DNA of 64,000 nucleotides, from the NCBI RefSeq assembly GCF_000348985.1, contig NC_035922.1:695604-759603 (forward strand). The letters run 5' to 3'. The position numbers and the translations under genes are program-made. The DNA is from Huiozyma naganishii CBS 8797 (lineage: Eukaryota; Ascomycota; Saccharomycetes; Saccharomycetales; Saccharomycetaceae). Under the pieces are notes generated by a model. The model saw only the letters and a program-made list of their open reading frames with translations. It made no database searches and was not told the DNA's origin. Position 1 is the stretch's first letter. Each line of letters opens with the position of its first letter. Below, one piece after another: positions 48,048 through 59,300 of this stretch.

Positions 48048-48536
48048 ATGTCCAAAGTCTTTTTCGATGTCGAGGCCGATGGCCAGCCATTAGGCAGAGT
48101 TACCTTCCAATTGTACAACGACGTGGTCCCAAAGACCGCAGAGAACTTCAGAGCTCTGTGCACCGGCGAGAAGGGGTTCGGTTTCTCCGGCTCCCCATTC
48201 CACAGAGTCATCCCAGACTTCATGTTGCAAGGTGGTGACTTCACCAACGGGAACGGTACCGGTGGTAAGTCCATTTACGGTGGCAAGTTCCCAGACGAGA
48301 ACTTCACCAAGAAGCACGAGAGACCCGGTCTTTTGTCCATGGCCAACGCCGGTCCAAACACCAACGGCTCCCAGTTCTTCATCACCACCGTGCCATGCCC
48401 ATGGTTGGACGGGAAGCACGTCGTCTTCGGCGAGGTCGTCGACGGCTACGACGTCGTCAAGAAGGTCGAGTCGCTAGGTTCCCCATCCGGCGCCACCAGA
48501 GCCAGAATCGTCGTTGCCAAGTCCGGTGAGTTGTAA
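48048..48536 (+). CDS. CPR1: Cyclophilin A, peptidyl-prolyl isomerase Cpr1
   Basis: Cytosolic PPIase and cyclosporin A receptor; also part of the Set3 complex in S. cerevisiae. The 162 residues match the family length exactly. Active-site residues are visible: R53 in FHRVIPDF, F58, M59 and Q61 in [10 protein letters not shown]111 in QFFITT, W119 in CPWLDG (the cyclosporin-binding Trp) and H124. Extreme codon bias indicates high expression. There is no targeting extension, which separates it from mitochondrial Cpr3 and ER Cpr2/Cpr5. Confidence 0.98.
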   Translation: MSKVFFDVEADGQPLGRVTFQLYNDVVPKTAENFRALCTGEKGFGFSGSPFHRVIPDFMLQGGDFTNGNGTGGKSIYGGKFPDENFTKKHERPGLLSMANAGPNTNGSQFFITTVPCPWLDGKHVVFGEVVDGYDVVKKVESLGSPSGATRARIVVAKSGEL

Positions 48537-48812
48537 ACGCACAACTAAACGGTCTCTATTATCTTTCACTCGATTGTTTCTCTGGACCCGCCACACTCTA
48601 GTTATACATATGTATATCGTGTCCTAGTCTAGTCTCTTAGTATAAACATGCGATTTCTCATAGATCATGACGTACTCGGTATGCGCCTACCCTTTAGGGT
48701 ATCGATCGTGCGGGACACCTTCCGGATCGGGAAAGTGCTCTCCGGAAAGAGGGAAAAATCTGAGTCCTTCGAGAGTTTTCGCCCTGCGCTGTCATGTGCA
48801 CACATCTATGTA

Positions 48813-48822
48813 CATATATAAG
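48813..48822 (+). promoter_or_regulatory. TATA box upstream of the small ORF
   Basis: CATATATAAGG, a strong TATAWAAG-type element 95 bases before the ATG at 48913. It is too far from ENT5 (570 bases) to be its own TATA box, which argues for a transcript beginning here. Confidence 0.5.
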
Positions 48823-48912
48823 GAGAGACCTGGCAGCGGTTGCTACGAATGCTCCAGGTGAATGAGGCAGTGATCCGCACTTGAGTTGTCCATTGCTTTC
48901 GTACACAGAGGC

Positions 48913-49065
48913 ATGTCCGTGCTCGCGCTGGTGCTACAACAGCTGGCAACGGCTGTCAACGCGATGACCGTGCAGCTCGTCGAACTCGTCCTGTTCAGCG
49001 TGACACTCGTCATATACTCGATGCATGCATACTCCGTGCTCGTCAAACAGTGTCTCAAGCGGTGA
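48913..49065 (+). CDS. Putative 50-residue single-span membrane protein
   Basis: An ATG-initiated frame encodes 50 residues starting MSVLALVLQQLATAVNAM and ending in KQCLKR. The middle (about 18-36, VQLVELVLFSVTLVIYS) is a good single membrane span, with a short basic tail. Most third positions are G or C (many GTG, CTC, GTC, CTG), matching the neighbouring ENT5 gene and unlike intergenic DNA. A TATA box lies 95 bases upstream, and TATATA plus A/T-rich sequence suited to 3' processing follows at about 49125. I recognise no family; S. cerevisiae has no accepted gene here. It could be a lineage-specific small gene or a chance ORF. Confidence 0.5.
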   Translation: MSVLALVLQQLATAVNAMTVQLVELVLFSVTLVIYSMHAYSVLVKQCLKR

Positions 49066-49385
49066 TCCCCGCTGGCCCCACGGCCCCCATACCTGTATAG
49101 CATCTCTCCCACTCTCTGCATAGTACATATATATCCGTACAAAACGATATTAGTATATTTTTCCCCAAAACAAACATAAATCACTTCAAACGGCGGTCCG
49201 CTGAAAAACCCGCATTTCTTTTTTCTTTCGATGAACAAAAATTTGAGGAAAGTTATTTGGAAGCGAAGACACCGGTGAGGTCAAGAACCCTGCTCGGTGG
49301 TTCAACAAAACTTCGCTGTGCTGACACTCGGTGGGACTGACAGAATAAAGAGTTCACTGCCCCTTTTTGCTTTTTTTCAGGATAG

Positions 49386-50651
49386 ATGGATTCGTTGTCG
49401 AAGAAGATACAGAACCTGGGGATCCACGATATTAGGAACGCAGCCCGGTTTGCGCAGAATGTGATCGTGCAGTACGAGCCGTACCAGGTGGATATAAGGC
49501 GTGCGACGAACACGGACGCCTGGGGGCCCACACCGAAGCATCTCAGCAAAGTGCTTCGGCACAGGTATCAGGTGCCCATGTACCTGATGACGGAGTACAT
49601 CTTGAAGAGGCTCGTGGACCACATTGCAACGCGGCCAAAGAACCTGTACGAGAAGGCCCGGAAGGACTACGTGAACTACGGCGCCGAGTGGCGCGTCGTG
49701 CTCAAGTGTCTCACGGTGATCGAATTCCTCATGTTGAATGTCGACGAGGGCGACGAGTTGAACCAGATACGCAGCAGTCTCCAGACACACAAGCATATAC
49801 TCACGCGCGAAGTTGCGCAGTACCGCGTGAAGTTCTCCAACGACGGGAAAATGGAGGTCCACGAGCGCGGGATCAGGAAGAAGGGGGAGACTATAGTTCA
49901 GTTCATGGAGGACCCGCACTTCCTCAAGCGCGAGAGAAATAAGAACAAGCAGAACGCAAGCAAGATCCGGCACCAGACGGAAACGTCCATCTACAACGCG
50001 AACGCCATGGACTCAGCGTCCCTTGCCGCGACTACGGGCACGAACAACGGGCTCGGAGCAAACGGGTACGATTACGTCGACGATAGCGACGAGTTCGATG
50101 ACGCGGGTGCAGATGTGGACGCCTCGGGCGTCGGGGCCAGTATCGGTGCAAATGTGGGCCATCCACAGGAGCGTAAGCGCACGACGCTCGAGGAACAACG
50201 CAGGCAGCGCAGAGAGATCCTCAGGGAGAGGATCAGGTCCACGGAGCAACAGAGGAAGAAACAGGTTAGTAAAGACGCGCATGCCCAGAAACAGCAAGAG
50301 GAGATTCCGGATTTACTGGACATGGATTTCGATGCTCCAGCTCCAACCTCGCCCAGTCTGGGGGGTAGTACAGCGCAACCTACAACGGACAAGTCGGGAA
50401 CTACTCAGGAGGACAACGATGAAGAGGACGACGGGTTTGGTGATTTCCAAACGGACGCAAACCCATGGTCGTCGTCGGAACCCGCTGTTCAGCCAAACAC
50501 TGCGGGCAGTCCCGCACTGGATGACCTTCTAGGGTCCGGACCTTCGAAATCGAACGGGAAACCCGCGGCAAATACAACGAACAGTACTGGCTCGGCGCAG
50601 AACAAGGACCTGTTTGCAGACCTATACACCAACTCCAAATCGTTAATATGA
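49386..50651 (+). CDS. ENT5: Clathrin adaptor Ent5
   Basis: Ent5 is an epsin-related adaptor in TGN/endosome traffic. The 421 residues (S. cerevisiae 411) begin with an ENTH/ANTH domain at 1 to about 150 ([26 protein letters not shown]). A basic, then acidic and coiled stretch with a [20 protein letters not shown] helix follows (about 265-300). The C-terminal tail has a clathrin-box-like LLDMDF (about 310-315) and an acidic-Phe gamma-ear/GGA motif DDGFGDF (about 348-354). Both motifs fit binding to clathrin, AP-1 and Gga2. GC-rich codon use is shared with CTH1. Position is YDR153C. Confidence 0.94.
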   Translation: MDSLSKKIQNLGIHDIRNAARFAQNVIVQYEPYQVDIRRATNTDAWGPTPKHLSKVLRHRYQVPMYLMTEYILKRLVDHIATRPKNLYEKARKDYVNYGAEWRVVLKCLTVIEFLMLNVDEGDELNQIRSSLQTHKHILTREVAQYRVKFSNDGKMEVHERGIRKKGETIVQFMEDPHFLKRERNKNKQNASKIRHQTETSIYNANAMDSASLAATTGTNNGLGANGYDYVDDSDEFDDAGADVDASGVGASIGANVGHPQERKRTTLEEQRRQRREILRERIRSTEQQRKKQVSKDAHAQKQQEEIPDLLDMDFDAPAPTSPSLGGSTAQPTTDKSGTTQEDNDEEDDGFGDFQTDANPWSSSEPAVQPNTAGSPALDDLLGSGPSKSNGKPAANTTNSTGSAQNKDLFADLYTNSKSLI

Positions 50652-50941
50652 GGACTTGTCTCCCTTTCTCCGTCCCCCCACCCTCTTCCCAGCAGCACAA
50701 CTAGGTCAAATGGAATATTCTATTCATCGTGGCGCACTGCTGCCTGTTCCTCAACGTGTATACGTCTAGCACTCTCCATCTCTTTTACACGTTGGGCCTG
50801 TATGTATGGTATAATATATTGTATGTAATCCTTTGCCAACAGCGCGCTTAATATACTGAACTCTGGGCTCTTCAATCGAGTGATGGTCTCGCAATGCACT
50901 ATATATGTTACATAGGGTACGTTCCCCCCGTTTGTGTGCCA
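50652..50941. other. Convergent ENT5/GIR2 3' region
   Basis: 290 bases tail-to-tail, with TATGTATGGTATAATATATTGTATG (about 50800-50825) resembling a polyadenylation efficiency element. On the - strand the frame of GIR2 stays open after its TAG for 73 codons (50941 to 50720). Confidence 0.6.
50720..50941 (-). other. In-frame open extension after the GIR2 stop codon
   Basis: Immediately after the GIR2 TAG (50944-50942) the same frame runs 73 sense codons to a TAG at 50722-50720. The last 50 residues look protein-like, including SPEFSILSALLAKDYIQYII and a charged stretch QRVKEMESARRIHVEEQ. It may be translated by stop readthrough, belong to a separate small gene, or be chance; there is no early ATG. 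Confidence 0.3.
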
Positions 50942-51712
50942 CTACAGATCCTGTAATGCCTCAGCTACGTCCTCGACGTCGTCCGCGTTGCCGACGACAC
51001 CTTGTTCGAACATCTGTCTCCCGGTCATTTTGCCGTGATGTGCAGCGATCCTTCTGTTAGAGTCTCTCTCGTCAAGCTTCCACTCCTTCCTGAAACTGTC
51101 CCTCCACTCGTTGAAGGACTCTTTCGTGACCTTCGTACCGGTGAACTTGATTTGTTCCTGTCTCTCCTTCTCCGCGAGTTGCTGTTCATGCAACTCCTCC
51201 AAGGAGGTCAACTTCTGTAGAAACCAGCTCTCGCAGTTCTCCTTTATCGACGAGATCAGCGCGAAGCACATCTGCATCCCCACTAACATGTCGTCCTCGA
51301 TCTGTTGTTCCGTCTTCTTCTGCAGTTCCGGGACGTACTCGTCGAACGAGATCGTGTCAGGCAAAACCTCCAGCTTGGAAATCATCTTGTTCCCATGCTC
51401 GTCGTACTCCTGCTCCTCTTCGCTGTCATCATCATCGTCGTCGTCGTCACTGTTCTCACCATGCAGGGAGAACTCCTGTGGCTCGATGGACAAGAGGGGC
51501 GGCACATCCGGGTACATCTCGGGAAACACAAACCCAATGAGCACAACGTGTCTTTTAGAGAGACTCTTCGCGAGCGGGTCCGCGTCCAATTCGAGCGGCA
51601 CGCCAACCTCGAACTTCACACCAGGGTATCCGTCACTCACGACATGCAGTTCGTCAGGGTATATCGACTGCAACACCTCCAGTTCCTGCAACTGCTCCTC
51701 TTTGTAATCCAT
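50942..51712 (-). CDS. GIR2: RWD-domain Gcn1 competitor Gir2
   Basis: Gir2 binds Gcn1 through its RWD domain and forms a complex with Rbg2, damping Gcn2 activation. The 256 residues (S. cerevisiae 265) start MDYKEEQLQELEVLQSIYPDELHV, a typical RWD beginning. The RWD domain covers 1 to about 125 and is interrupted by a highly acidic insert (about 88-106, D7 followed by SEEEQEYDEHG). A charged helix and the family C-terminal GKMTGRQMFEQG block (about 225-237) follow. Position is YDR152W. The stop is TAG, followed by an unusually long open frame. Confidence 0.93.
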   Translation of the reverse strand: MDYKEEQLQELEVLQSIYPDELHVVSDGYPGVKFEVGVPLELDADPLAKSLSKRHVVLIGFVFPEMYPDVPPLLSIEPQEFSLHGENSDDDDDDDDSEEEQEYDEHGNKMISKLEVLPDTISFDEYVPELQKKTEQQIEDDMLVGMQMCFALISSIKENCESWFLQKLTSLEELHEQQLAEKERQEQIKFTGTKVTKESFNEWRDSFRKEWKLDERDSNRRIAAHHGKMTGRQMFEQGVVGNADDVEDVAEALQDL

Positions 51713-52325
51713 CTGTCGGCAAACTCCTCAAAACCCAGGCGGGGACACTCAATTGGCAACTGCTCAAACTGTCCAACCCGTTGGCCATCGCAAACTGTTC
51801 AAATTCGACGTCTCACTTTTTGCAGCGATTTTTTGCGGTGCGCTTGACGCAGCGACCGGTGCAGTTCCGTCGGTCGCTGACACACCGCTACGACGGCGGG
51901 GACGACGATGGCGAGGTGCACGTAGCGTGAGGCACGTCACTTGAACACCGGTCCGCCCTCTCTTCTCCAATCCCCGGGGGACTCGCAGCACAATTACACC
52001 TCTTTCTCCCCTCTTTCTTCGCCCCCATCGCCAAACCGCACCTCCAAAACAATACAACAAATAACGCGAACACCGAACACCGACCTCCGGAAGACACCGC
52101 CACTGCCAGCAACAGCAACAGTGGGCCCCGACGTCGCGACCTCCAACTCGTTTTACACCCGGAATTCTGTCGCAGCCACATACAAAATCTGGGTGTAAAT
52201 TTGAAGAACTTGCAGATCGTGACGTATATATAGAAGACAGACAGACAGACAGTTCAAGAGAGACGCAGAGAGGTCGGAACAGTTGTAGGAGGGCTGTTGC
52301 AGTACTCGTACACGCGGAACAAAGG
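51713..52325. other. Divergent GIR2/CTH1 promoter
   Basis: 613 bases, GC-rich at 51830-51950 and CA/CC-rich after it. TATATATAG near 52225 and an (ACAG)n tract at 52235-52252 lie just before the CTH1 start. Antisense frames here are not protein-like. Confidence 0.6.
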
Positions 52326-53198
52326 ATGTTCGCGACTACACCAGGGAATCACTACACGCACGCAAGCTGGGTGACGTCGGACACGGCGTCGTCAGTGTTC
52401 TCGCACGAGAACGACGAGCTGGACTGCATCTCGCAGATCAAAGACATCGAGGAGTACTACCTCAAGACGCTGCTCTCGGACGATAACGACGACGATGGTG
52501 GGGTGCTGCTTTCGAAGCAGCTGCAGCAACAGCAGGCGATTGCGTCGCACACGCGCGCCACTACATCGGTAGACCCGTTCCAACCACGGCAGGCTGAAAG
52601 ACTCGAGGTTGCTATAAACGCAAACTTCTACCCGCACAATTTGATGCTGCCGTTGACCACGGAAAACCTGCAGAAACTGACTCTAGCGCCAGCAAGCGCG
52701 GCCACAACAACAACAACAGTAACAACGCCACAGTCTCCTGAAACAGTGACGAAGAGAAAGCGGCACCACTCGCAGGGATCGTCCTGTGCAATCCATCATC
52801 ACCACCCACAACAGCAGCAACAACAACAACAGGTAAACAAGCAACTGTACAAGACGGAACTCTGCGAGTCGTTCACAACGAAAGGTTTCTGTAAGTACGG
52901 CAACAAGTGCCAGTTCGCTCACGGACTGCACGAACTCAACTTCAAGACTTTCACCAACAACTTCAGAACGAAGCCGTGCAATAACTGGCAGAAACTAGGG
53001 TACTGCCCCTACGGTAAGAGATGCCGCTTCAAACACGGCGACAACAGAGATATACAGATATACGTCAAGGCGGGGACGTATCTGGCCAGTGAGGGTGAGG
53101 CTGAAGCGGAGGGCGAGCCGGCCCTGCGAGAACAAACGGTGCATAGACCGAAAAACTTGAACGCTAACGTTAAGAGGCTGCAACGGATAACGTGGTGA
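52326..53198 (+). CDS. CTH1: Tandem CCCH zinc-finger mRNA-decay protein (Cth1/Cth2 family)
   Basis: Cth1 and its ohnologue Tis11/Cth2 bind AU-rich elements and destabilise mRNAs of iron-using proteins in iron deficiency. The 290-residue protein carries two C-x8-C-x5-C-x3-H fingers at about 175-240: [25 protein letters not shown] and [23 protein letters not shown], each preceded by the family lead-in. The N-terminal half is disordered, with Gln, Thr and His/Gln runs (HHHH then eight Q at about 156-170). Synteny (YDR151C, beside NUM1 and GIR2) favours CTH1 over TIS11. Upstream lies TATATATAG. Confidence 0.92.
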   Translation: MFATTPGNHYTHASWVTSDTASSVFSHENDELDCISQIKDIEEYYLKTLLSDDNDDDGGVLLSKQLQQQQAIASHTRATTSVDPFQPRQAERLEVAINANFYPHNLMLPLTTENLQKLTLAPASAATTTTTVTTPQSPETVTKRKRHHSQGSSCAIHHHHPQQQQQQQQVNKQLYKTELCESFTTKGFCKYGNKCQFAHGLHELNFKTFTNNFRTKPCNNWQKLGYCPYGKRCRFKHGDNRDIQIYVKAGTYLASEGEAEAEGEPALREQTVHRPKNLNANVKRLQRITW

Positions 53199-53331
53199 AT
53201 GGCATGGCTATCATCATTATTATGTATTTATACAGTGCGAGGGTTCCTTAGAGTTACAGTATACAAACAGTACGTACAAAATCTCACACTTCACAGATTC
53301 TTTCGCATATTGCTTGTTTGTTCAATGCTCT

Positions 53332-56300
53332 CTAGTTTAGCGGTCCTTTAGATGGGGGCAGCCGAAATGAGGAGGTGGCACTTCCCCCACGGGGGCTGCC
53401 CGTGGAGACATGTGCCGCTGTCGGGGTCAGTGATCTAGGCGTCGATACAGAGTAGCTCCGCAACGATGCAAATTTGGAGGGCCGCCCAACAGACTCATTC
53501 CCAATGCAGAAAACACGGCCCGAGTACAAATCGTCCTCAGAGTTCGTAGCAACACCTTCCACGTTCAGCGACGTCACGTTCCTCTCCAGTAGATAACTCA
53601 GGGCATTAAACCACAGATCGTGCGTCTCCTTGTCGGGGCACGTAAACCGTACGAACTTGCTCTCAGAGATTACCATGAGACTCTTGAAGTAGAGACCCTT
53701 CCCCTCCATTCTGTCGTCGACAAAACTCCTCACGCCCACTATAGGGATACCTTTACTTTTGATCCGGTACGTAAAATCCTCCTTCGGGTTCCTCTCAGAC
53801 CAGTACAACGTCATGCTGTATGGATGGATCCAGAAGTACCGGTTGTGGTACGAGTCCCTCGCGTTGATCGCCCCAAACATCTGGTAGTGTTTAAACAGGT
53901 ACTGTCCAATGACAGTGTGTGTCAGCGCATGTATCATTTCCGGGTTGTCAACGGCAGATAAGCCCAAACTGTCCAGATGCGACAGAGCAGGGTGGTCTAC
54001 GGGATGGGTGAATGACCGACTGCTGCTGGCTTTGGAACTCTGTTTCACTGCTGACCTTCCCTGTCTCGAAAACTGTGGAGTTAATGGAGGGCTAGCTGGG
54101 ACACTGCTCAGGGCAGTCCGGTTCGTTCTAGATTGTATTGGTGTCTCCCTCAACGACGTCGGCATGTGGCTTTGAGATGCTTTCGTTGACAGAGGCGATG
54201 CATAGTCTGCTCTGGGTGTGGTCGTCCTGGGGGTGGCCACTTTGTAATCGGGCTTACCATTGTACTCGTTTGTGGGTTCGTGAATAAAGCTGCTCTTATT
54301 GGATAAGAGCTTCGCCTTCTTGGGTGTCGACGTCGTGGAGACAGTATGCGACAAACCACGCTTTCTGACCTCTCTTAGTAGTTCATTGTCCGATACACTT
54401 ACCATTTTTGTAGCAAGTTTGGTCATAAGACTCTCGTAGTATGGTTTGGTAACAATCACAATCCCGTGCGTTTCTGTAGTGATAATTTTCGAGGATGATT
54501 GGAAAGCCACCTTTGGAACTAGTGGCACGTACAGTTTCTTCGCATGTATAATAAGGTCAGACACTGACACGTCATCCTTTGTACAAGTACTACTCTCAGA
54601 TTTCTGAACTTGCATTTTCAACTTTTGGAACTCCACCCTTGGAAGCAGAACCATCCCCAAGTCAGAACATTTGGACTGCAATTGAGCCCTGGTCAATACT
54701 TGACGAGAGTGCAACTTAATGTACTCATCTTTTTTGATTGAAATGTATCCTGGTTGCGTAGTAGATTTAGCTTTCACGTATCCAGGACTTGGCACTCTCG
54801 ATGCTGAAAGTTCATGCTCCTTACGTTCACTCCTAGTTTGCGTCTTAGTAGTACTTTTAATCTCAGACTTACTCAACTCTTTTTGTTTTTGCGAATAGTT
54901 TTCCAATTTACAGTTCAATTCATCGTATAAAGATTTGTCAACAAGAAGTTTGCTGATTTCCTCAGCCTTCTCATCCAAATACTTTTTGGAAGGTGCTGAA
55001 ACATTATTTTCTAAATCTTCAAACTCTTTTTCAGAAACGACTTTTTGTCCCAACAAATGACAGTGCTCCTTCAAAAAGGGCAAGTCCGGGGTCGAGCTAA
55101 TTTTTACTAGGTTATCATATTCATCCTTGCTAACTATGATATATCCCAAGTGAACTGCTTTCTCCTTCAAGTATGACGTCTCTGGATTTTCGATCTGTTT
55201 TAATAGTGAATGGTATATCTCCTTTTTTAGCATGAGATGTCCCTGTTTCTGTGCATTTTCCTCTAAAAAGTTGATGTTTGGATTACTCTCCATCGTTGTT
55301 AATCTTTTATATTCTGATTCCTTGACCAAAACACAACCATGGCTCCTCGCTTGTTCGGTTATAAACTCAAAGTCAGGAGATTCTGAAATTTTGCTCAAAC
55401 GTTCAAATTCATTGGAGGAAACCAAGGTATAATTCAAAACCTTCGCCTTCTCTTCCAAGAAATCCAAACCTGGACTTTCTTTCAGTCTTTGTAAGCATTC
55501 ATATTCGTCTGTCGTTAGTACTACACTGTCCAATTTCTCGGCGGCCTCTCTTATAAATTCAAGGGAGGGTGAAACCTCCAGGTCACTAAGTCTCTTCAAT
55601 TCGTCTATCGATACCGCAATCATCTCAAACTTGTCAAGCTCCTCACGTAAAAACTCAACAGTGGGATGTTCAACTGTAGCCACAAGTTCATCATATGTTG
55701 ATTGGGGAATAAAAGCAAAATTCAAGTTATTGGCCTTTTTAATCAAATCCTCTTCAGATGGGTTATCTCTGTTGTTAAGCAATTCTTGATATTCATCATT
55801 GGATATTACAGTATGCAGCTTCGCTTTAGCTTTCTCCACCAAAAAGTCCAACGATGGGGTTTCACTGTTGTTCAATAGTTCATCGTAAGTAGTTTTCGCT
55901 ATTATAACCTTATCAGCTTCTCTGGATTTCTCTTGTAAAAATTCAAGCGAAGGGGCGTCTCTGGTGTGAACAAGCTCTTCAAACTCACCCTTCTCAATAA
56001 CACAGTGATTCATCGATCCAGCCTTTTCTCGTAAAACATCCAGAGTAGGTGAACTAATAAGATCCTGCAATTCACGGTACTCTTCGTTACCGATCAGAAT
56101 CAAGCCTTTCTCCTCGGATTTGCATCTTAAAAACTCGGTACTTGGCGATTGTTCTAGATTAGTTAGATTTTCGTATTTCTTCTTTTCGATCACCAAAAAT
56201 CCCAATTTTTTGACATTTGTCTCCAAAACTTCGAAAGATGGATCTTCACTGTTTTTTACCAAACGCTCATAATCTTCCCGAAGAGCCATAATATAGCCTA

Positions 56301-59300
56301 ATTTCAAAGCGTTCTCATTCAAAAACTCGAAGTCGGGTGAATCATTCAATTTAATCAGATCATCGTATATTTCTTGGGAGATAACGACCTGGCCTAGGTT
56401 TTTTGATATGTTACGCAAGTCATCAACGTTAGGCGGAATGCTTTCCTTGATAAGCTTGTGGTATTCGTCGTTCGAAACCACGATGCTATTTAGGACAGAA
56501 GCTTTCTCGCGCAAGAAAAATAAGTCTGGAGACATTTTTGTTCTAACCAAATCAGCATGCTCCTCTCTAGGAATAACAGAGTAATTTTTCGCCGCAGCTT
56601 TGTCCTTTAAAAATTGTAGTGTAGGTGAGTGACGGGAGCTCAACAACTCTTTGTATTGGTCTTTTAGTAAAACAATACAGTTCAGTAGTTCAGCTTTATC
56701 CTCTAAATAATCGATAGATTCAGTACTGGACACCTTAATCATTTGGTCAATTTCAGATTTAGGGACAACCATATGATCAATAGACAAAGCTTTCTTTCGC
56801 AAAAATGCGAGGTTTGGAGATGTCGTAGTATTTATCAAGTTATTATATTGGTTTCGATCAATCACAATATGATTTAACTCGGTTGCCTTTTCTGATAAAA
56901 ACTTGATATCCGGTGTATTCGTGTTTTGGAGTAACAAATTGTATGCTTCCCTTTCAATTAGTGTGTGGTTCAATTCCTCTGCTTTTTGCTTCAAATATTC
57001 GATAGAAGGACTATTAGATTGTTGGATAAGCTTGTTGTAAGGTTCTGTATCAACCAGCACCTTGTTTTTTGCTGTCGCTTGTTCTTCTAAAAACTCTAAA
57101 CTGGGGTTGTCAGATAGCAACTTAAACCTGTCATACTCAGCGTTGTCAAGTACAGTCATGGATATTTTCTTCGCTGCTGATTGTAGAAAATGAACAGATG
57201 GGTTTTCCGATACTTCTTTTAGTTTCTGATATTCGGAACAGTCCACGAGATATTTGCTCAAGATTTTAGCTTTTTCCTCTAGAAATTGTGTACTTGGGTT
57301 GTTTGATGTTTCTACTAGCTGGTTATATTCGAAAGTGTCGATCAATAGTTTATTAAAACCAGCAGATTTTGCTTCTAGGAACTCAAGAGGAGGTGATTCT
57401 ATATGGCTTACCAGATTTTCATATTCCGAAACATCAATTAGTTTTTTGCCACATTCAGTTGCTTTCAAAGTGAGGTGTTTTTCACTTGGATGATTCACTG
57501 TGTCAAGGCATGTATTATATTCGGCCCCATTTACAATAACCATATCTTTTTGTTTTGCTTTTTCCCTTAAAAATTCAAGTGTAGGATTTGTGTTTTGATA
57601 TAGAAGCTTTTCGTGATCAGTTTTATTGACAAGAATTTTTCCATGAGTACTGGCATTTTCTTCCAAGAATTCTAGGCTTGGTGCTTTCTCAAGCTCCGTC
57701 AGGTTATCGTAATGCTTCTTGTCGGCTAATATCTTGTCGAAATTCGTTGCCTTCTCTTCCAAGAATTCCAATGTTGGAGCTTCAATTGTGTCAGTATAGT
57801 AGCGGTAGTCGCTTGTATCTATGACTGTTTTGTTGAAAAGCTTGGCTTTTTCTTCAAGAAATTCAAGATCGGGACGTTCTGATACATTGATCAGATTCGC
57901 GTGAGCATTGTTGTCGATTACCGTTTTATTCAGTTTGGCAGCACTTTCTTCTAAAAATAATAAACTTGGGGCGTCTCTGTAGCATATCATGCTATTGTAC
58001 TCGTCGTTTGTGATTGCCTTGTACTCTAACGTATTTAGTTTCGTGATTAAGAAGTCGATGGAAGGATTGGACAGATTTTCGTTCAATTCATTGAATTTGT
58101 CATTTGAAATAAGTGTCTTATCGTTCTTATTCGCATTAGACAGTAAGTATTCATCAGTTGGATTGGCTATCTGTGTTTTCAAATCTTCATATTCACGTGT
58201 AGATACCAATGTCAAATTCCTATCAAGCGCGTGTTGGGTAAGGTACTCGATAGTTGGTGACCTTAATGAGTCTGAGAGTCTTGTTAATTCATCCACATCG
58301 ATAATCGTCTTGTTGAACTTCTCCGCGTGTTCCTTCAAAAACTCCAATTCGGGATCATTTTTGATGTTGTTCAAAGTTTCATATTCATCGTTAGTGATCA
58401 AAGTCAAATTCAGGGCGGATGCCTTACCAGCCAAATATTTTTCTGTTGGATTGTGGCTAATAGTCTCCAAATGCTCATAGTCATTTTTCTTGATTACAAT
58501 GCACTCATAATCCTTAGCCTTCTCAGATAGATATTCCATACTTGGATGCTGTTGCATATCCTTTAGATGTTCGTATGCAGTCATATCAACGGCAACCTTG
58601 CCCATTCCTTGTAACTTTTCTACTAGGTACTCTACAGTTGGGCTTGATAAACAAGAGAGCATCTCCTCATGTTCTTGACGATCTACTATGAGTTTATCAA
58701 AAGCTGCAACATGCCGGTTTAAAAATTGAATAGTGGGGTGGTTCTGGATGTCCAGCAGGGTTGCGTATTCAGCAAAACCACAAGTTTTTGTGAACTCAGC
58801 GGCATGTTCATCCAAGAACGTTTCCGTGGGGTGTTCTTTGATATCCTTGAGGGTTTTGAACTCAGTATTAGGTAATAGTGTGTAGTCATTAGCAGTTGCC
58901 ATGTTCTTTAAGAATTCGACGGAAGGATGATTCTTGGTCTCTTGCAATTCCTCAAGCACAGTCCTATCAACCAGCACCCTACCAAATGAGCCAGCGTTTG
59001 TCATCAGGAAGTCTAATGAAGGATGATTCCTCACGGTAAGTAACTCTTTATAGGTAACATGATCGACAACAGTATAGTCGAGGTCATTGGCCTTCTGTGT
59101 CAAAAACTCTAATGTGGGTTTCTCTTTGATATCTTGGAGTATCTTATGCATGTCACAATCCAAAATATCCATGTTCAGCAACTTGGCCTTTTCTTTCAAG
59201 TATCTGAGGCTTGGATGTTCCAAGGAGGTCATCGTAGTATTATACTCTTCTTGATCTATTAACATCTTCTTACATTCTGCAGCATGTTTGTTGAGGAAAT

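Larger units (their letters stand above)
48537..49385. other. CPR1-ENT5 intergenic region
   Basis: 849 bases between two + strand genes. It contains the CPR1 terminator, a TATATAAG box at about 48814, paired TCCGGA sites near 48721 and 48740, and a 50-codon protein-like ORF (48913-49065) described separately. S. cerevisiae has only the dubious YDR154C here. Confidence 0.7.

Noticed and set aside
48843..49238. 131-codon - strand frame between CPR1 and ENT5
   Set aside because: Composition is not protein-like (Cys/Ser/Thr clusters) and it is antisense to the better-supported 50-codon frame.
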